Below are positions 16,300 to 26,322 of a stretch of DNA of 64,000 nucleotides, piece after piece. The stretch is from Caballeronia sp. dw_19 (GTDB lineage Bacteria > Pseudomonadota > Gammaproteobacteria > Burkholderiales > Burkholderiaceae), in NCBI RefSeq assembly GCF_018449515.1, contig NZ_JAAVUQ010000016.1:1-64000 (forward strand). The letters are read 5' to 3'. Numbering within the stretch: position 1 is the stretch's first letter; every line of letters begins with the position of its first letter. The notes beneath the pieces are model-generated. The model was not told the origin of the DNA. It saw nothing but the letters and a program-made list of their open reading frames with translations, and searched no databases. A program made the position numbers and the translations under genes.

Positions 16300-17478
16300 A
16301 TGTCCATGCCTACCATCCGCCACGTTCGCGCGTTCACCGTTCGCGGCGGCGGCGCCGATTATCACGACCAGGGCGCCGATCACTGGATCGACGACCATAT
16401 CTCCACGCCCATGGCGCGTTACCCCGAGTATCGGCAAAGCCGCCAGTCGTTTGGCATCAATGTACTCGGCTCGCTGGTTGTCGAAATTGAAGCGAGCGAC
16501 GGCACGGTCGGCTTCGCGGTCACCACCGGCGGTGAGATCGGGGCGTTTATCGTGGAGAAACATCTGGCGCGGTTTCTTGAAGGGCAACGGGTAACCGACA
16601 TCGAAAAAATGTGGGACCAGATGTATTTCGCCACGCTCTATTACGGGCGCAAAGGCATTGTGCTGAATGCTATTTCGGGTGTCGATCTTGCCTTGTGGGA
16701 TCTGCTCGCGAAGGTTCGCAAGGAGCCGGTGTTTCATCTTTTAGGCGGACCTGTACGCGACGAACTGCAGTTCTATGCAACCGGCGCACGTCCTGACCTG
16801 GCGAAGGAAATGGGTTTTATCGGCGGCAAGATGCCGTTGCAGCACGGACCCGCGGAAGGCGAGGAAGGGCTCGCGAAGAACATCGCAAAGCTAGCCGATA
16901 TGCGCGCGAAAGTAGGCGACGACTTCTGGCTGATGTTCGATTGCTGGATGAGCCTCGACCTGAACTACGCAACGCGCCTCGCACACGCGGCGAAGGAATA
17001 CGGCCTGAAGTGGCTTGAAGAAGCGTTGCCGCCCGACGACTATTGGGGTTACGCCGAACTGCGGCGCTCGGTACCGCGCGGCATGATGGTGACGACCGGC
17101 GAACACGAGGCCACGCGCTGGGGTTTTCGCATGCTGTTTGAAATGGGCTGTGCCGATCTGGTTCAGCCGGATGTGGGTTGGTGCGGCGGCATCACGGAAC
17201 TGATCAAGATCTCCGCACTCGCTGATGCCCATAACGTGCTGGTCGTGCCGCATGGTTCATCGGTTTATAGCTATCACTTCGTGGTGACGCGGCACAATTC
17301 GCCGTTCGCGGAGTTCCTGATGATGGCGCCGAAAGCCGATGAAGTCGTGCCCATGTTCAATCCGTTGCTGCTGGATGAACCCGTGCCCGTGAATGGCCGG
17401 ATGAAGGTGCCGGAGACGCCGGGTTTTGGCGTGCGGCTCAATCCGGAATGCACCCTGGTGCGTCCTTATACACACTGA
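16300..17478 (+). CDS. rhmD: L-rhamnonate dehydratase
   Basis: Dehydrates L-rhamnonate to 2-keto-3-deoxy-L-rhamnonate; magnesium-dependent member of the enolase superfamily, 392 residues. The whole protein resembles E. coli RhmD, with shared segments such as DYHDQGA-HWIDDHI near the N-terminus, SRQSFGINVLG, QFYATGARPDLAKEMGFIGG and VVPHGSSVYS. Candidate metal ligands are the Asp of FDCWMS, the Glu of LEEALPP and the Glu of TTGEHE; candidate acid/base residues are the Asp of QPDVGWCGG and the His of VPHGSS. The start at 16300 has an upstream GGAG. It is the key enzyme identifying this cluster as rhamnose rather than fucose catabolism. Confidence 0.95.
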   Translation: MSMPTIRHVRAFTVRGGGADYHDQGADHWIDDHISTPMARYPEYRQSRQSFGINVLGSLVVEIEASDGTVGFAVTTGGEIGAFIVEKHLARFLEGQRVTDIEKMWDQMYFATLYYGRKGIVLNAISGVDLALWDLLAKVRKEPVFHLLGGPVRDELQFYATGARPDLAKEMGFIGGKMPLQHGPAEGEEGLAKNIAKLADMRAKVGDDFWLMFDCWMSLDLNYATRLAHAAKEYGLKWLEEALPPDDYWGYAELRRSVPRGMMVTTGEHEATRWGFRMLFEMGCADLVQPDVGWCGGITELIKISALADAHNVLVVPHGSSVYSYHFVVTRHNSPFAEFLMMAPKADEVVPMFNPLLLDEPVPVNGRMKVPETPGFGVRLNPECTLVRPYTH

Positions 17479-17503
17479 AACATTGAAACGCTGAGGTTTA
17501 ACC

Positions 17504-18286
17504 GTGCTGCTCGACAACAAAGTGGTGATTGTCACGGGCGGATCGCGAGGCATTGGCCGCGCGATCGCCGTGGCGTGCGCGAACGAAGGCGCGGACGTCG
17601 TACTGAACTACTGGGGCGATAACGACCGCTCGTATGGACGATTGTCGGCCGTGCAAGAGGTGATCGTCGAGATAGAGGCGCTTGGTCGGCGAGTGATCGC
17701 AGTCGAAGGAAACGTGGCGCAACGCGAGACGGGACTGGAGCTTGTGAAACAGGCAGTCGACGCGTTCGGTCATGTCGACGTTCTCGCCAGCAACGCCGGC
17801 ATCTGTCCATTTCACTCGTTCCTCGACATGCCGGCGTCGGTGTACGAGGCGACCATCGGCGTCAATCTGAACGGCGCGTTCTATGTGACGCAGGCCGTTG
17901 CCAACCAGATGAAACTGCAAGGTACCGGCGGCGCGATCGTCGCGACGAGTTCGATCAGCGCGCTCGTTGGCGGGGGCATGCAGACGCATTACACGCCGAC
18001 CAAGGCGGGCGTTCATTCGTTGATGCAATCATGCGCGATTGCGCTCGGGCCTTACGGCATCCGCTGCAATTCGGTGATGCCCGGTACGATCGCAACGGAC
18101 CTGAATGCGGAAGATCTCGCCGATACCGAGAAGCGCGCGTACTTCGAAAAGCGTATTCCGTTGGGACGCCTGGGCGAACCCGACGACGTCGCGCAGTGCG
18201 TGACGTTTCTCGCATCGGATCGCGCGCGTTACGTTACGGGGGCATCACTTCTGGTGGATGGCGGCCTGTTCGTCAACCTTCAGTGA
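17504..18286 (+). CDS. L-rhamnose 1-dehydrogenase (SDR)
   Basis: Oxidises L-rhamnose at C1 to L-rhamnono-lactone using NAD(P), the first step of the non-phosphorylating pathway; 260 residues. It shows TGGSRGIG near residue 11, ASNAGICPFHSFLDMP near 90, and the active-site Ser, Tyr and Lys in SSISALVGGG and HYTPTK. The C-terminal RYVTGASLLVDGGLFVNLQ matches what I recall of the characterised Azotobacter vinelandii enzyme. Translation starts at GTG 17504, supported by GAGG eight bases earlier. It closes the first arm and its last 14 bases overlap the 3' end of the opposing LysR gene. Confidence 0.87.
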   Translation: MLLDNKVVIVTGGSRGIGRAIAVACANEGADVVLNYWGDNDRSYGRLSAVQEVIVEIEALGRRVIAVEGNVAQRETGLELVKQAVDAFGHVDVLASNAGICPFHSFLDMPASVYEATIGVNLNGAFYVTQAVANQMKLQGTGGAIVATSSISALVGGGMQTHYTPTKAGVHSLMQSCAIALGPYGIRCNSVMPGTIATDLNAEDLADTEKRAYFEKRIPLGRLGEPDDVAQCVTFLASDRARYVTGASLLVDGGLFVNLQ

Positions 18287-19223
18287 ACGAGCCGGCCGAG
18301 TATTTGCGTAGCAACGCGATGCAGTATTCAGCGGGTTCGCTGAGCGTTTCATGTTTGCGCCGCAACAAGCCGAAGCCCGCGAGGCTTTTGCCGATCTCGA
18401 CGGGCAGTTCGATCAGCAAATGCGCCCGCAGGTAATCGCGTACGACGGACTCCGGCAGCATGGCGACGGCGTCGCTGTTCTGCAGAAGCTGAAGCGTAGC
18501 GAAAATCGACGCGCACTCGACCACGTTGGAGGGCGAAGCAAGTCCGGCCCGCGCAAGCTCTTCTTCGAACAACGCGCGCGCCGGGCTGGTGATCGGTTGC
18601 AGGATCCAGGGCCAGGAGATCAGCGCGTCGAGCGAGAGCGTGGTTTCATGGGCGAGCGGATGCGCGGCGCGCACAACCAGCCGCATGGCCTCGCGCGAGA
18701 GCGGTTCGAAGTCGAAGTCGTTATGCTGGAGCGGCGTGGTGAGACGGCCGAGCGCGAGATCCACTTCGCGGCGGTGCAGCAATTGCACCACCTGGTCGCT
18801 GGTCTCGCCAAGAATACGAACGTTGAGCAGCGGCCGTTCGCTTTTCAGTTCGGCGATGGCCATGGCGAGCACGTCGGGCGCCGCGCCCATGATCGCGCCG
18901 ACGGTCAGCTGACCATGACCACCGCGCCGCTTGCTTTCGAGGTCGGCGGCGAAGCGCGTAAGGTCGGCAAGCGACCGCCGTGCATAGGCGAGCGTGGCGA
19001 CACCGAGCGGCGTGGGCTGCATGCCGCGCGCGTTGCGTTCGAACAGAAGGAAGCCGAACGCTTCTTCTATGTCGCTCAGCATGCGGCTGGCGCTCGGCTG
19101 GGCGACATTGATCGTCTCGGCGGCCTGATGCAGGTTGCGAGCGTCATCGAGGGCAACAAGCAGCGCGAGATGCTTGAATTTCAGGCGGTTGACGAGGGCA
19201 ATCTGGGAGACGTTCTGGGTCAT
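18273..19223 (-). CDS. LysR-family regulator of the rhamnose cluster (GbpR-like)
   Basis: A 316-residue LysR-type transcription factor with an N-terminal winged helix (residues about 15-75, including NVAQPSASRMLSDIEEAFG) and a substrate-binding domain. The N-terminal variant HLALLVALDDARNLHQAAE resembles GbpR, a regulator of sugar-binding protein and ABC sugar uptake genes. It sits between the two arms, divergent from the mutarotase gene by 147 bases and convergent with the L-rhamnose dehydrogenase gene, so it very likely controls both arms. The ATG at 19223 was chosen for its GAGG ribosome site; ATG 19244 and an opening at 19436 are also in frame. The inducer is probably a pathway intermediate, by inference. 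Confidence 0.88.
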   Translation of the reverse strand: MTQNVSQIALVNRLKFKHLALLVALDDARNLHQAAETINVAQPSASRMLSDIEEAFGFLLFERNARGMQPTPLGVATLAYARRSLADLTRFAADLESKRRGGHGQLTVGAIMGAAPDVLAMAIAELKSERPLLNVRILGETSDQVVQLLHRREVDLALGRLTTPLQHNDFDFEPLSREAMRLVVRAAHPLAHETTLSLDALISWPWILQPITSPARALFEEELARAGLASPSNVVECASIFATLQLLQNSDAVAMLPESVVRDYLRAHLLIELPVEIGKSLAGFGLLRRKHETLSEPAEYCIALLRKYSAGSFTEG

Positions 19224-19256
19224 CGGGCGTCCTCGTGTGTTCATTAAGCGATTCGG

Positions 19257-19268
19257 TTTTGCGATCGG
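19257..19268. promoter_or_regulatory. TTTTGCGATCGG, candidate regulator site shared with first arm
   Basis: This 12-base element matches TTTTGCTATCGG at 13982-13993 in 11 positions. It lies between the divergent LysR and mutarotase genes, 34 bases upstream of the LysR start, so it could serve autoregulation as well as activation. Confidence 0.35.
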
Positions 19269-19370
19269 CTGATCCTGACTTCGGATTGTCATGTTATCGG
19301 TCGGCGAATTATAGTCGTAACGCAAAAGCCGGGATTCAACTGGTTTCAACACCATAAAAGGCAAGCCGCA

Positions 19371-19685
19371 ATGGAGACGATTGCGTTCAGGATGACCCTC
19401 AAACCGGGCCGGCGCGATGAATACGAGCGGCGTCATCGCGACATATGGCCCGAGCTGGCCGAGGCGTTAAGTCACGCCGGAGTCCGCGATTACTGGATTT
19501 TCCTCGACGAACCCACCGGGCACCTGTTCGCCACGCTCAAGCGTGAGCGCGGCCACACCATGGACGCCTTGCCCGATCTGCCCATCATGCGCAAATGGTG
19601 GGACAGCATGGCCGACCTGATGGAAACAAACCCTGACCGCTCGCCGGTGCAAGCCGCGCTCGTGCCGGTCTTCCATCTACCCTGA
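19371..19685 (+). CDS. rhaM: L-rhamnose mutarotase
   Basis: Interconverts the alpha and beta anomers of L-rhamnose in the cytosol; 104 residues, the usual length of the RhaM family. Family motifs are RMTLKPGRRDEYERRHRDIWPEL at the start (including the catalytic-region His), DYWIFLDEPTGHLFATLKRE in the middle and MRKWWDSMADLMETNPD at the end, with the conserved WW pair. It opens the second arm, 39 bases before the lactonase gene, and its product would supply the anomer used by the 1-dehydrogenase. Confidence 0.93.
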   Translation: METIAFRMTLKPGRRDEYERRHRDIWPELAEALSHAGVRDYWIFLDEPTGHLFATLKRERGHTMDALPDLPIMRKWWDSMADLMETNPDRSPVQAALVPVFHLP

Positions 19686-19723
19686 CGCTTTTGCTTCAGC
19701 CTTTGCGGCACGAGGACATATCC

Positions 19724-20614
19724 ATGCAGGTTGTCGATCCGCACATTCACCTTTGGGATCTGAAGACGCATCACTATCCATGGTTGGCGAACCCGGGCAA
19801 GTCGTTCGTCGGCGATGCGCGCGATCTGAAGCATGACTATCTGATCGGCGATTTGCTGCGGGACGCCGGGCCGGTCCAGGTGCTGAAACTCGTGCATGTG
19901 GATGCCAATCACGATCCCGCCGATCCGGTCGAAGAAACACGCTGGCTGCAACACGTCGCCGATAACGAGGGCCACGGGTTACCAAACGCGATCGTGGCGG
20001 GCGCGGATCTGTCGGCGGACAACGCTCAGGAAGTGCTCGAAGGGCACGCTGCATTTGCCAATACGCGTGGTATTCGGCAGATACTCAACGTTCATGCGAA
20101 TCCACTTTATGACTACGTGGGCCGGCACTACATGCGTGAACCGCAATGGCGCAAGAACTTCGCCTTGCTGAAGAAATATTCGATGTCATTCGATCTGCAG
20201 CTCTACCCATCGCAGATGAAAGAAGCGGCTGAACTTGCACAGGAGCATCCCGATACGCAGTTCATCGTGAATCATGCCGGCATGTTTGTGGATCGTTCGT
20301 CGGTGGAGGGGTTTCGTGCATGGCGTGACGGACTGCGTGCGCTCGCTGCATGTCCGAATGTAGCGGTGAAGATCAGCGGGCTCGCCATGTTCGATCATCA
20401 ATGGAGCGTCGAAAGTTTCCGCCCGTATGTGCTGGAGACGATCGACACCTTCGGTTGCGAGCGCGCGATGTTCGCGTCGAATTTTCCGGTCGACCGTTTG
20501 TTCGCCACGTATGAAGGGTTGTGGAACGCGTATGCGTCGATCATAAAAGACCTGAGCGATATAGAAAAAGACGCGCTTTTCAAAAGCAACGCAGAACGTA
20601 TTTATCGCATCTGA
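19724..20614 (+). CDS. Amidohydrolase-fold lactonase, probable L-rhamnono-lactonase
   Basis: Predicted TIM-barrel metal-dependent hydrolase of the amidohydrolase_2/COG3618 type, 296 residues. It shows the N-terminal metal motif DPHIHLWD, a central FIVNHAGM segment with a ligand-type His, and the C-terminal FASNFPVDRLF. Related proteins hydrolyse sugar lactones such as L-fucono- and L-rhamnono-lactone to the aldonates, which is the step needed between the 1-dehydrogenase and the dehydratase of this cluster. The ATG at 19724 with GAGGA upstream was preferred to the opening at 19691. L-fuconolactonase is the closest alternative function. Confidence 0.83.
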   Translation: MQVVDPHIHLWDLKTHHYPWLANPGKSFVGDARDLKHDYLIGDLLRDAGPVQVLKLVHVDANHDPADPVEETRWLQHVADNEGHGLPNAIVAGADLSADNAQEVLEGHAAFANTRGIRQILNVHANPLYDYVGRHYMREPQWRKNFALLKKYSMSFDLQLYPSQMKEAAELAQEHPDTQFIVNHAGMFVDRSSVEGFRAWRDGLRALAACPNVAVKISGLAMFDHQWSVESFRPYVLETIDTFGCERAMFASNFPVDRLFATYEGLWNAYASIIKDLSDIEKDALFKSNAERIYRI

Positions 20615-20624
20615 AGGAGACAGT

Positions 20625-22144
<1,520 letters not shown>

Positions 22145-22148
<4 letters not shown>

Positions 22149-23188
22149 TGACACGACATTCCCCCGCCATGCCCGCCGTGCACGCGCCCAAAACCAAACG
22201 CCGCAATCTGCTGGCGGACCTCGTTCGCAGCCGCGAGGCGACCTTGTTTGTCGTGCTCATTGCGCTGATCGCCGCTACCGCTGCGGTGAAACCCGAGTTC
22301 CTGAACCTGCAGAATCTGCGCGACGTACTGCTCAATGTATCGATTATCGGCTTGCTCACCGCGGGCATGACCGTCGTGATGCTGATGCGGCATATCGATC
22401 TGTCGGTAGCGTCCGTTGTCGGTGTCAGCGCGTATTCGGTCGGCAGTCTCTTCGTGACGTTCCCGCATATGCCGATCGCGGTCGCGATGCTCGCGGGGAT
22501 AACCATTGGCCTTGCGATTGGCGCGGTGAACGGCACGCTGATCACGTTCGGGCGCGTGCCTTCGCTGGTGGCGACCTTGTCGACGTTGTACATAGTGCGC
22601 GGCGCCGATTACGCCTGGGTCCACGGCGGCCAGATCAACGCGACCAGCCTTCCGGATGCGTTCTCGCGCATTGCGACGGGTTCGCTGCTCGGTTTGCCGA
22701 ACCTCGTGCTGATAGCGGTGGTCGTGCTGTTCGCGATGGGCGTCTATCTCAAGCAATATCGCGGTGGACGCGAGCATTATGCGATCGGGTCGAACCCGGA
22801 AGCCGCACGGCTTGCGGGTATTCGCGTAGAGCGCCGCGTGATGATCGGCTTCCTGTTGTCCGGCGCAATTGCGGGCCTTGCTGGTGTGCTTTGGCTGGCG
22901 CGTTTCGGCACGGTCGAAGCGAGCACGGCGAAGGGTATCGAATTGCAGGTGGTGGCCGCAGCCGTGGTGGGCAGCGTGGCGATCACGGGTGGCGTGGGCA
23001 CGATCCTCGGCGCGACGCTCGGTGCGCTTGTGCTTGGCGTGATCAACATTGCGCTGGTGGTGTTGCGCGTATCGCCGTTCTGGCAGCAGGCCATTCAAGG
23101 AGCGCTGATTGTCGCGGCGATCACGCTCGACACATTGCTGGCGCGCTCGGTCGCGCGCCGCATGATGAGGAAACGCGATCATGGCTAA
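22145..23188 (+). CDS. Sugar ABC importer permease 1
   Basis: A 347-residue inner-membrane permease of the RbsC/BPD_transp_2 family with about ten helices. It has the conserved loop EAARLAGIRVERR before the late helices and the GGVGTILGATLGALVLGVINIAL segment near the C-terminus. It starts inside the ATPase stop codon and overlaps the second permease by eight bases. Importers with two different permease genes, as here, are typical of the RhaT/RhaP/RhaQ-type rhamnose systems of rhizobia, which supports the heterodimeric channel interpretation. Confidence 0.92.
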
Positions 23189-24185
23189 ACCCGATTCCGC
23201 ATTGACGATGACCCGGCGCCGGCATCTCTCGTGGGAAACCATGCTGGTGGTCGTGCTCGTGCTGGGACTGATCCTCGGGCGCGTGTTGTCGCCCATGTTC
23301 CTCTCGAGCGCCAACCTCTCGAACATGCTCGCCGACTTCACCGAGATCGCACTGATCGCCTTGCCGATGACATTGATCATTGTCGCGGCTGAAATCGATT
23401 TGTCGGTGGCGTCCGTGCTCGGTGCATCGAGTGCGCTGATGGGCGTGCTGTGGCACATGGGCCTGCCCATGCCGCTCGTGATCGCCATTGTATTGGTCGC
23501 GGGAACGCTTGCCGGCCTGTTCAACGGGCTGGTGATCGTGCGCTTCAATCTTCCCTCGCTGGCCGTGACCATCGGCACCCTGGCGTTGTTTCGCGGCCTG
23601 GCGTATGTGTTGCTCGGCGATCAGGCCGTCGCGGATTTTCCCGCGTCCTATACAGCGTTCGGGATGGATACCGTGGCGGCGTTCCTGCCCATGCCGTTTG
23701 TCCTTGTCATCATTGGCGCTGTCGTTTTCACTGTGCTGCTGCAAGCTACGCCGTTCGGACGCAGCCTCTATGCGATCGGCGCGAATCCTGTTGCCGCGCA
23801 GTTTTCCGGCATCGACGTGGCACGGACGAAGCTCAAGCTTTTCATGCTGTCCGGCGCGATGAGCGCGCTCGCGGGCGTGGTCTACACGTTGCGCTTCACC
23901 AGCGCTCGCGGTGACAACGGCGAGGGATTCGAACTGTCGGTGATCGCGGCCGTGCTGTTCGGCGGCGTGAGTATTTTCGGTGGACGTGGGTCCATGATCG
24001 GCGTACTTCTGTCGTTGCTGATCATTGGCGTGTTGCGCAATGCGTTGACGCTCTCGGATGTATCGAGCGAGACGCTGACCATTGTGACCGGTGGTTTGTT
24101 GTTGTCGTCGGTGCTGATTCCGAATCTTGTTGCACGTTGGCGTGTCATGCGCGAAAAGCGCTTGATGACGCAGACGCTTATCTGA
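23181..24185 (+). CDS. Sugar ABC importer permease 2
   Basis: A 334-residue second RbsC-type permease with the same helix arrangement. Recognisable elements are MTLIIVAAEIDLSVASVLG in an early helix pair, the loop NPVAAQFSGIDVARTK and GGVSIFGGRGSMIGVLLSLLIIGVLRNAL near the end. It overlaps the preceding permease gene by eight bases and is followed after 80 bases by the binding-protein gene. Together the two form the membrane channel for the rhamnose importer, an inference from the gene order. Confidence 0.92.
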   Translation: MAKPDSALTMTRRRHLSWETMLVVVLVLGLILGRVLSPMFLSSANLSNMLADFTEIALIALPMTLIIVAAEIDLSVASVLGASSALMGVLWHMGLPMPLVIAIVLVAGTLAGLFNGLVIVRFNLPSLAVTIGTLALFRGLAYVLLGDQAVADFPASYTAFGMDTVAAFLPMPFVLVIIGAVVFTVLLQATPFGRSLYAIGANPVAAQFSGIDVARTKLKLFMLSGAMSALAGVVYTLRFTSARGDNGEGFELSVIAAVLFGGVSIFGGRGSMIGVLLSLLIIGVLRNALTLSDVSSETLTIVTGGLLLSSVLIPNLVARWRVMREKRLMTQTLI

Positions 24186-24265
24186 AGCTTGGCTTTTTAA
24201 AACCAGCGTGAAGACTCCGGCCATTCACTGAACCGGAGCAGCGCGCGACATCAGGAGACACAAGC

Positions 24266-25291
24266 ATGTTCAAACCCTTCCAGTCCATCCGCGGTCCGGC
24301 GTTATGCGCCGCGCTGATCGCGGTGTCCGCGGCGGCGTTGATTCCGATCAGCGCGAACGCCGCGGACTTGAAAAAAGACCTGAAAATAGCGTTCCTGCCC
24401 AAGCAGATCAACAACCCGTACGAAGTGATTGCTGACGACGGCGGTCTGGCGGCGATCAAGGAGATGGGCGGCCAGGGCAAGGTTGTCGGGCCATCGGATG
24501 CGGGTGCATCGTCGCAAGTTCAGTACATCAACACGCTGATCACGCAGCGCCAGGATGCGATCGTGATTGCCGCGAACGATGCCAACGCGGTCGTTCCGTA
24601 CCTGAAGAAAGCGATGGCGCAAGGCGTGAAGGTCGTCACGTTCGACTCGGATACCGCGCCCGATGGCCGCCAGATCTTCGTCAATCAGGCGAACTCGGAA
24701 GGGATCGGACGGGGGCAGGTGCAGTTGATGTCGAAGCTGATAGGAGGCGAGGGTGAGTTCGCGATCCTCTCGGCTACGCCGAACGCCACGAACCAGAACA
24801 CCTGGATCAAGTGGATGGAGGAGGAGCTGAAGAAGCCGGAATATTCGAAGATGAAGCTGGTGAAGATTGCCTACGGTAACGACGACGACCAGAAGTCGTT
24901 CGTCGAAACGCAGGGCTTGTTGCAGGCGTATCCGAACCTGAAGGGCATCATTTCCCCAACGACCGTGGGCATTGCAGCGGCGGCGCGTTATATCTCGACG
25001 TCGCCGGCCAAGGGCAAGGTCATGGTCACCGGACTCGGCACGCCGAACCAGATGCGCGCGTTCATCAAGAACGGCACGGTGAAGGCGTTCCAGTTGTGGG
25101 ACCCGGGTCAACTCGGCTACCTCGCGGCGTACGCGGCGGCTAATCTTGCTTCAGGCACGATCACGGGCAAGGAAGGCGACAGCTTCGACGCAGGCAAGCT
25201 GGGCAAGCGCACGGTGGGCAAGAGTGGCGAAGTCGTGCTTGGACCGCCGACCACGTTTGATTCTTCGAATATCGACAACTTCAATTTCTAG
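24266..25291 (+). CDS. rhaS: Periplasmic rhamnose-binding protein of ABC importer
   Basis: A 341-residue exported PBP type 1 protein with a Sec signal peptide (cleavage expected after SANA near residue 32). The mature part starts KIAFLPKQINNPYEVIADDGG and contains DAIVIAANDANAVVPYLKKA and VVTFDSDTAPDGRQIFVNQAN, features recalled from rhamnose-binding RhaS proteins of rhizobial type. It is the last gene of the operon and has its own GGAG ribosome site. The symbol refers to the binding protein, not to the E. coli regulator of the same name. Ligand is inferred from family resemblance plus the mutarotase/dehydratase context. Confidence 0.85.
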   Translation: MFKPFQSIRGPALCAALIAVSAAALIPISANAADLKKDLKIAFLPKQINNPYEVIADDGGLAAIKEMGGQGKVVGPSDAGASSQVQYINTLITQRQDAIVIAANDANAVVPYLKKAMAQGVKVVTFDSDTAPDGRQIFVNQANSEGIGRGQVQLMSKLIGGEGEFAILSATPNATNQNTWIKWMEEELKKPEYSKMKLVKIAYGNDDDQKSFVETQGLLQAYPNLKGIISPTTVGIAAAARYISTSPAKGKVMVTGLGTPNQMRAFIKNGTVKAFQLWDPGQLGYLAAYAAANLASGTITGKEGDSFDAGKLGKRTVGKSGEVVLGPPTTFDSSNIDNFNF

Positions 25292-25343
25292 AGCGAAGTC
25301 TGCCGAAGAACGAAAGTATGGGTGGGAAGAAAGGCGTAGTTAA

Positions 25344-25378
25344 AGACGGGTACCCAATCGTGGATTGGGTACCCGTCT
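25344..25378. terminator. Strong hairpin after the rhamnose operon
   Basis: Perfect 15-base-pair stem (AGACGGGTACCCAAT) with a five-base loop, 52 bases after the binding-protein stop. No T-run follows on the plus strand, so termination efficiency is uncertain; it may instead protect the mRNA end. Confidence 0.6.
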
Positions 25379-25431
25379 GCGGTTTACGCCGGCAGGATTG
25401 AATCTGCGAAGGCTGCAATTCATATAGCGCT

Positions 25432-26049
25432 TTACGCCAACGACTTCAGTACGTCCGGGTTCCAGTTGTTCAGTTGATCGATACGGCCTTCGCGAACCTT
25501 GTTGGCCCAGTCGGCATCGACCAGCATGCCGCGTCCGACCGCAACGAGGTCAAAATCACCGCGGTCCATCAGTTGCAGCAAATGGTCAAGCGAAGCCACG
25601 TTGCTACCTTCGCCCATGAGCGTGTCAATGTGCTCGCCTGTCATACCGACGGAGCCAACCGTGATAGTCGGCTTGTCCGAGAGCTTCTTCGTCCAGGCAG
25701 TCAGGTTCTGGTCCGACTCGAACTCGGTGTCCCAGAAGCGGCGCGTCGAGCAATGAAAAACGTCTACGCCTGCATCGACCATGATGCGGGCGAATTCTTC
25801 GAGTTCCGCCGGCGTGTTGAAGTTCTTCGCTTGGAAGTCCTGAACCTTCCACTGTGAGATACGCAGCGAGACAGCGAAGTCCGGACCCGTCATGCGACGG
25901 ATTTCCGCGATAGCCTCGGCCGCGAGGCGTGCGCGGTTGCCGAGCGAGCCACCATAGCGGTCATCACGTTTGTTTGTGCCTGGCCAGAAGAACTGGTCCA
26001 GCAGATAACCGTGCGCCGCGTGCAGTTCGACTCCGTGAAACCCTGCCAT
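25432..26049 (-). pseudogene. Old-yellow-enzyme (NADH:flavin oxidoreductase), N-terminally truncated
   Basis: The 205 residues correspond to the C-terminal half of an FMN-dependent OYE-family oxidoreductase, which is usually about 360-400 residues. The TIM-barrel segments GVELHAAHGYLLDQF, the following NKRDDRYGGSLGNRAR, and DLVAVGRGMLVD near the end are well kept, and no internal stop is present. Upstream of 26049 the similarity ends abruptly; the first half, with the FMN-contacting strands, is absent. The remaining frame therefore is probably the leftover of a deletion that also brought the MFS gene close. It could still be read from the in-frame ATG, but a functional enzyme is unlikely. Confidence 0.8.
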
Positions 26050-26322
26050 CGTCGCGTTGAAGCGTATTTTTAAAAGTAATCCTAAGTGTTTTACCGCGAT
26101 AGGAGAAGACGCGCTCGGGAGACGCTGTGTCGCTTATCGGGAGACAGTCAGGTTCGTGGCGAAGGCCCAAGTGGATTGTCGCTTGCAGGGCGACGCTCTG
26201 ACCACTGCGGCGCTGTTTATCCCGGGCTGCACACTATCCACAATGATGCGTTTCGACGGCTCGCCGAGTCCGCCAGTCGTGTCGTCCTGCCTGGATTTTC
26301 AACCTCCCCGATAGAGTCACCA

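Noticed and set aside
23121..24224. 367-residue open frame on the minus strand
   Set aside because: Antisense to the second permease; rich in His, Arg and Gln with no domain pattern.
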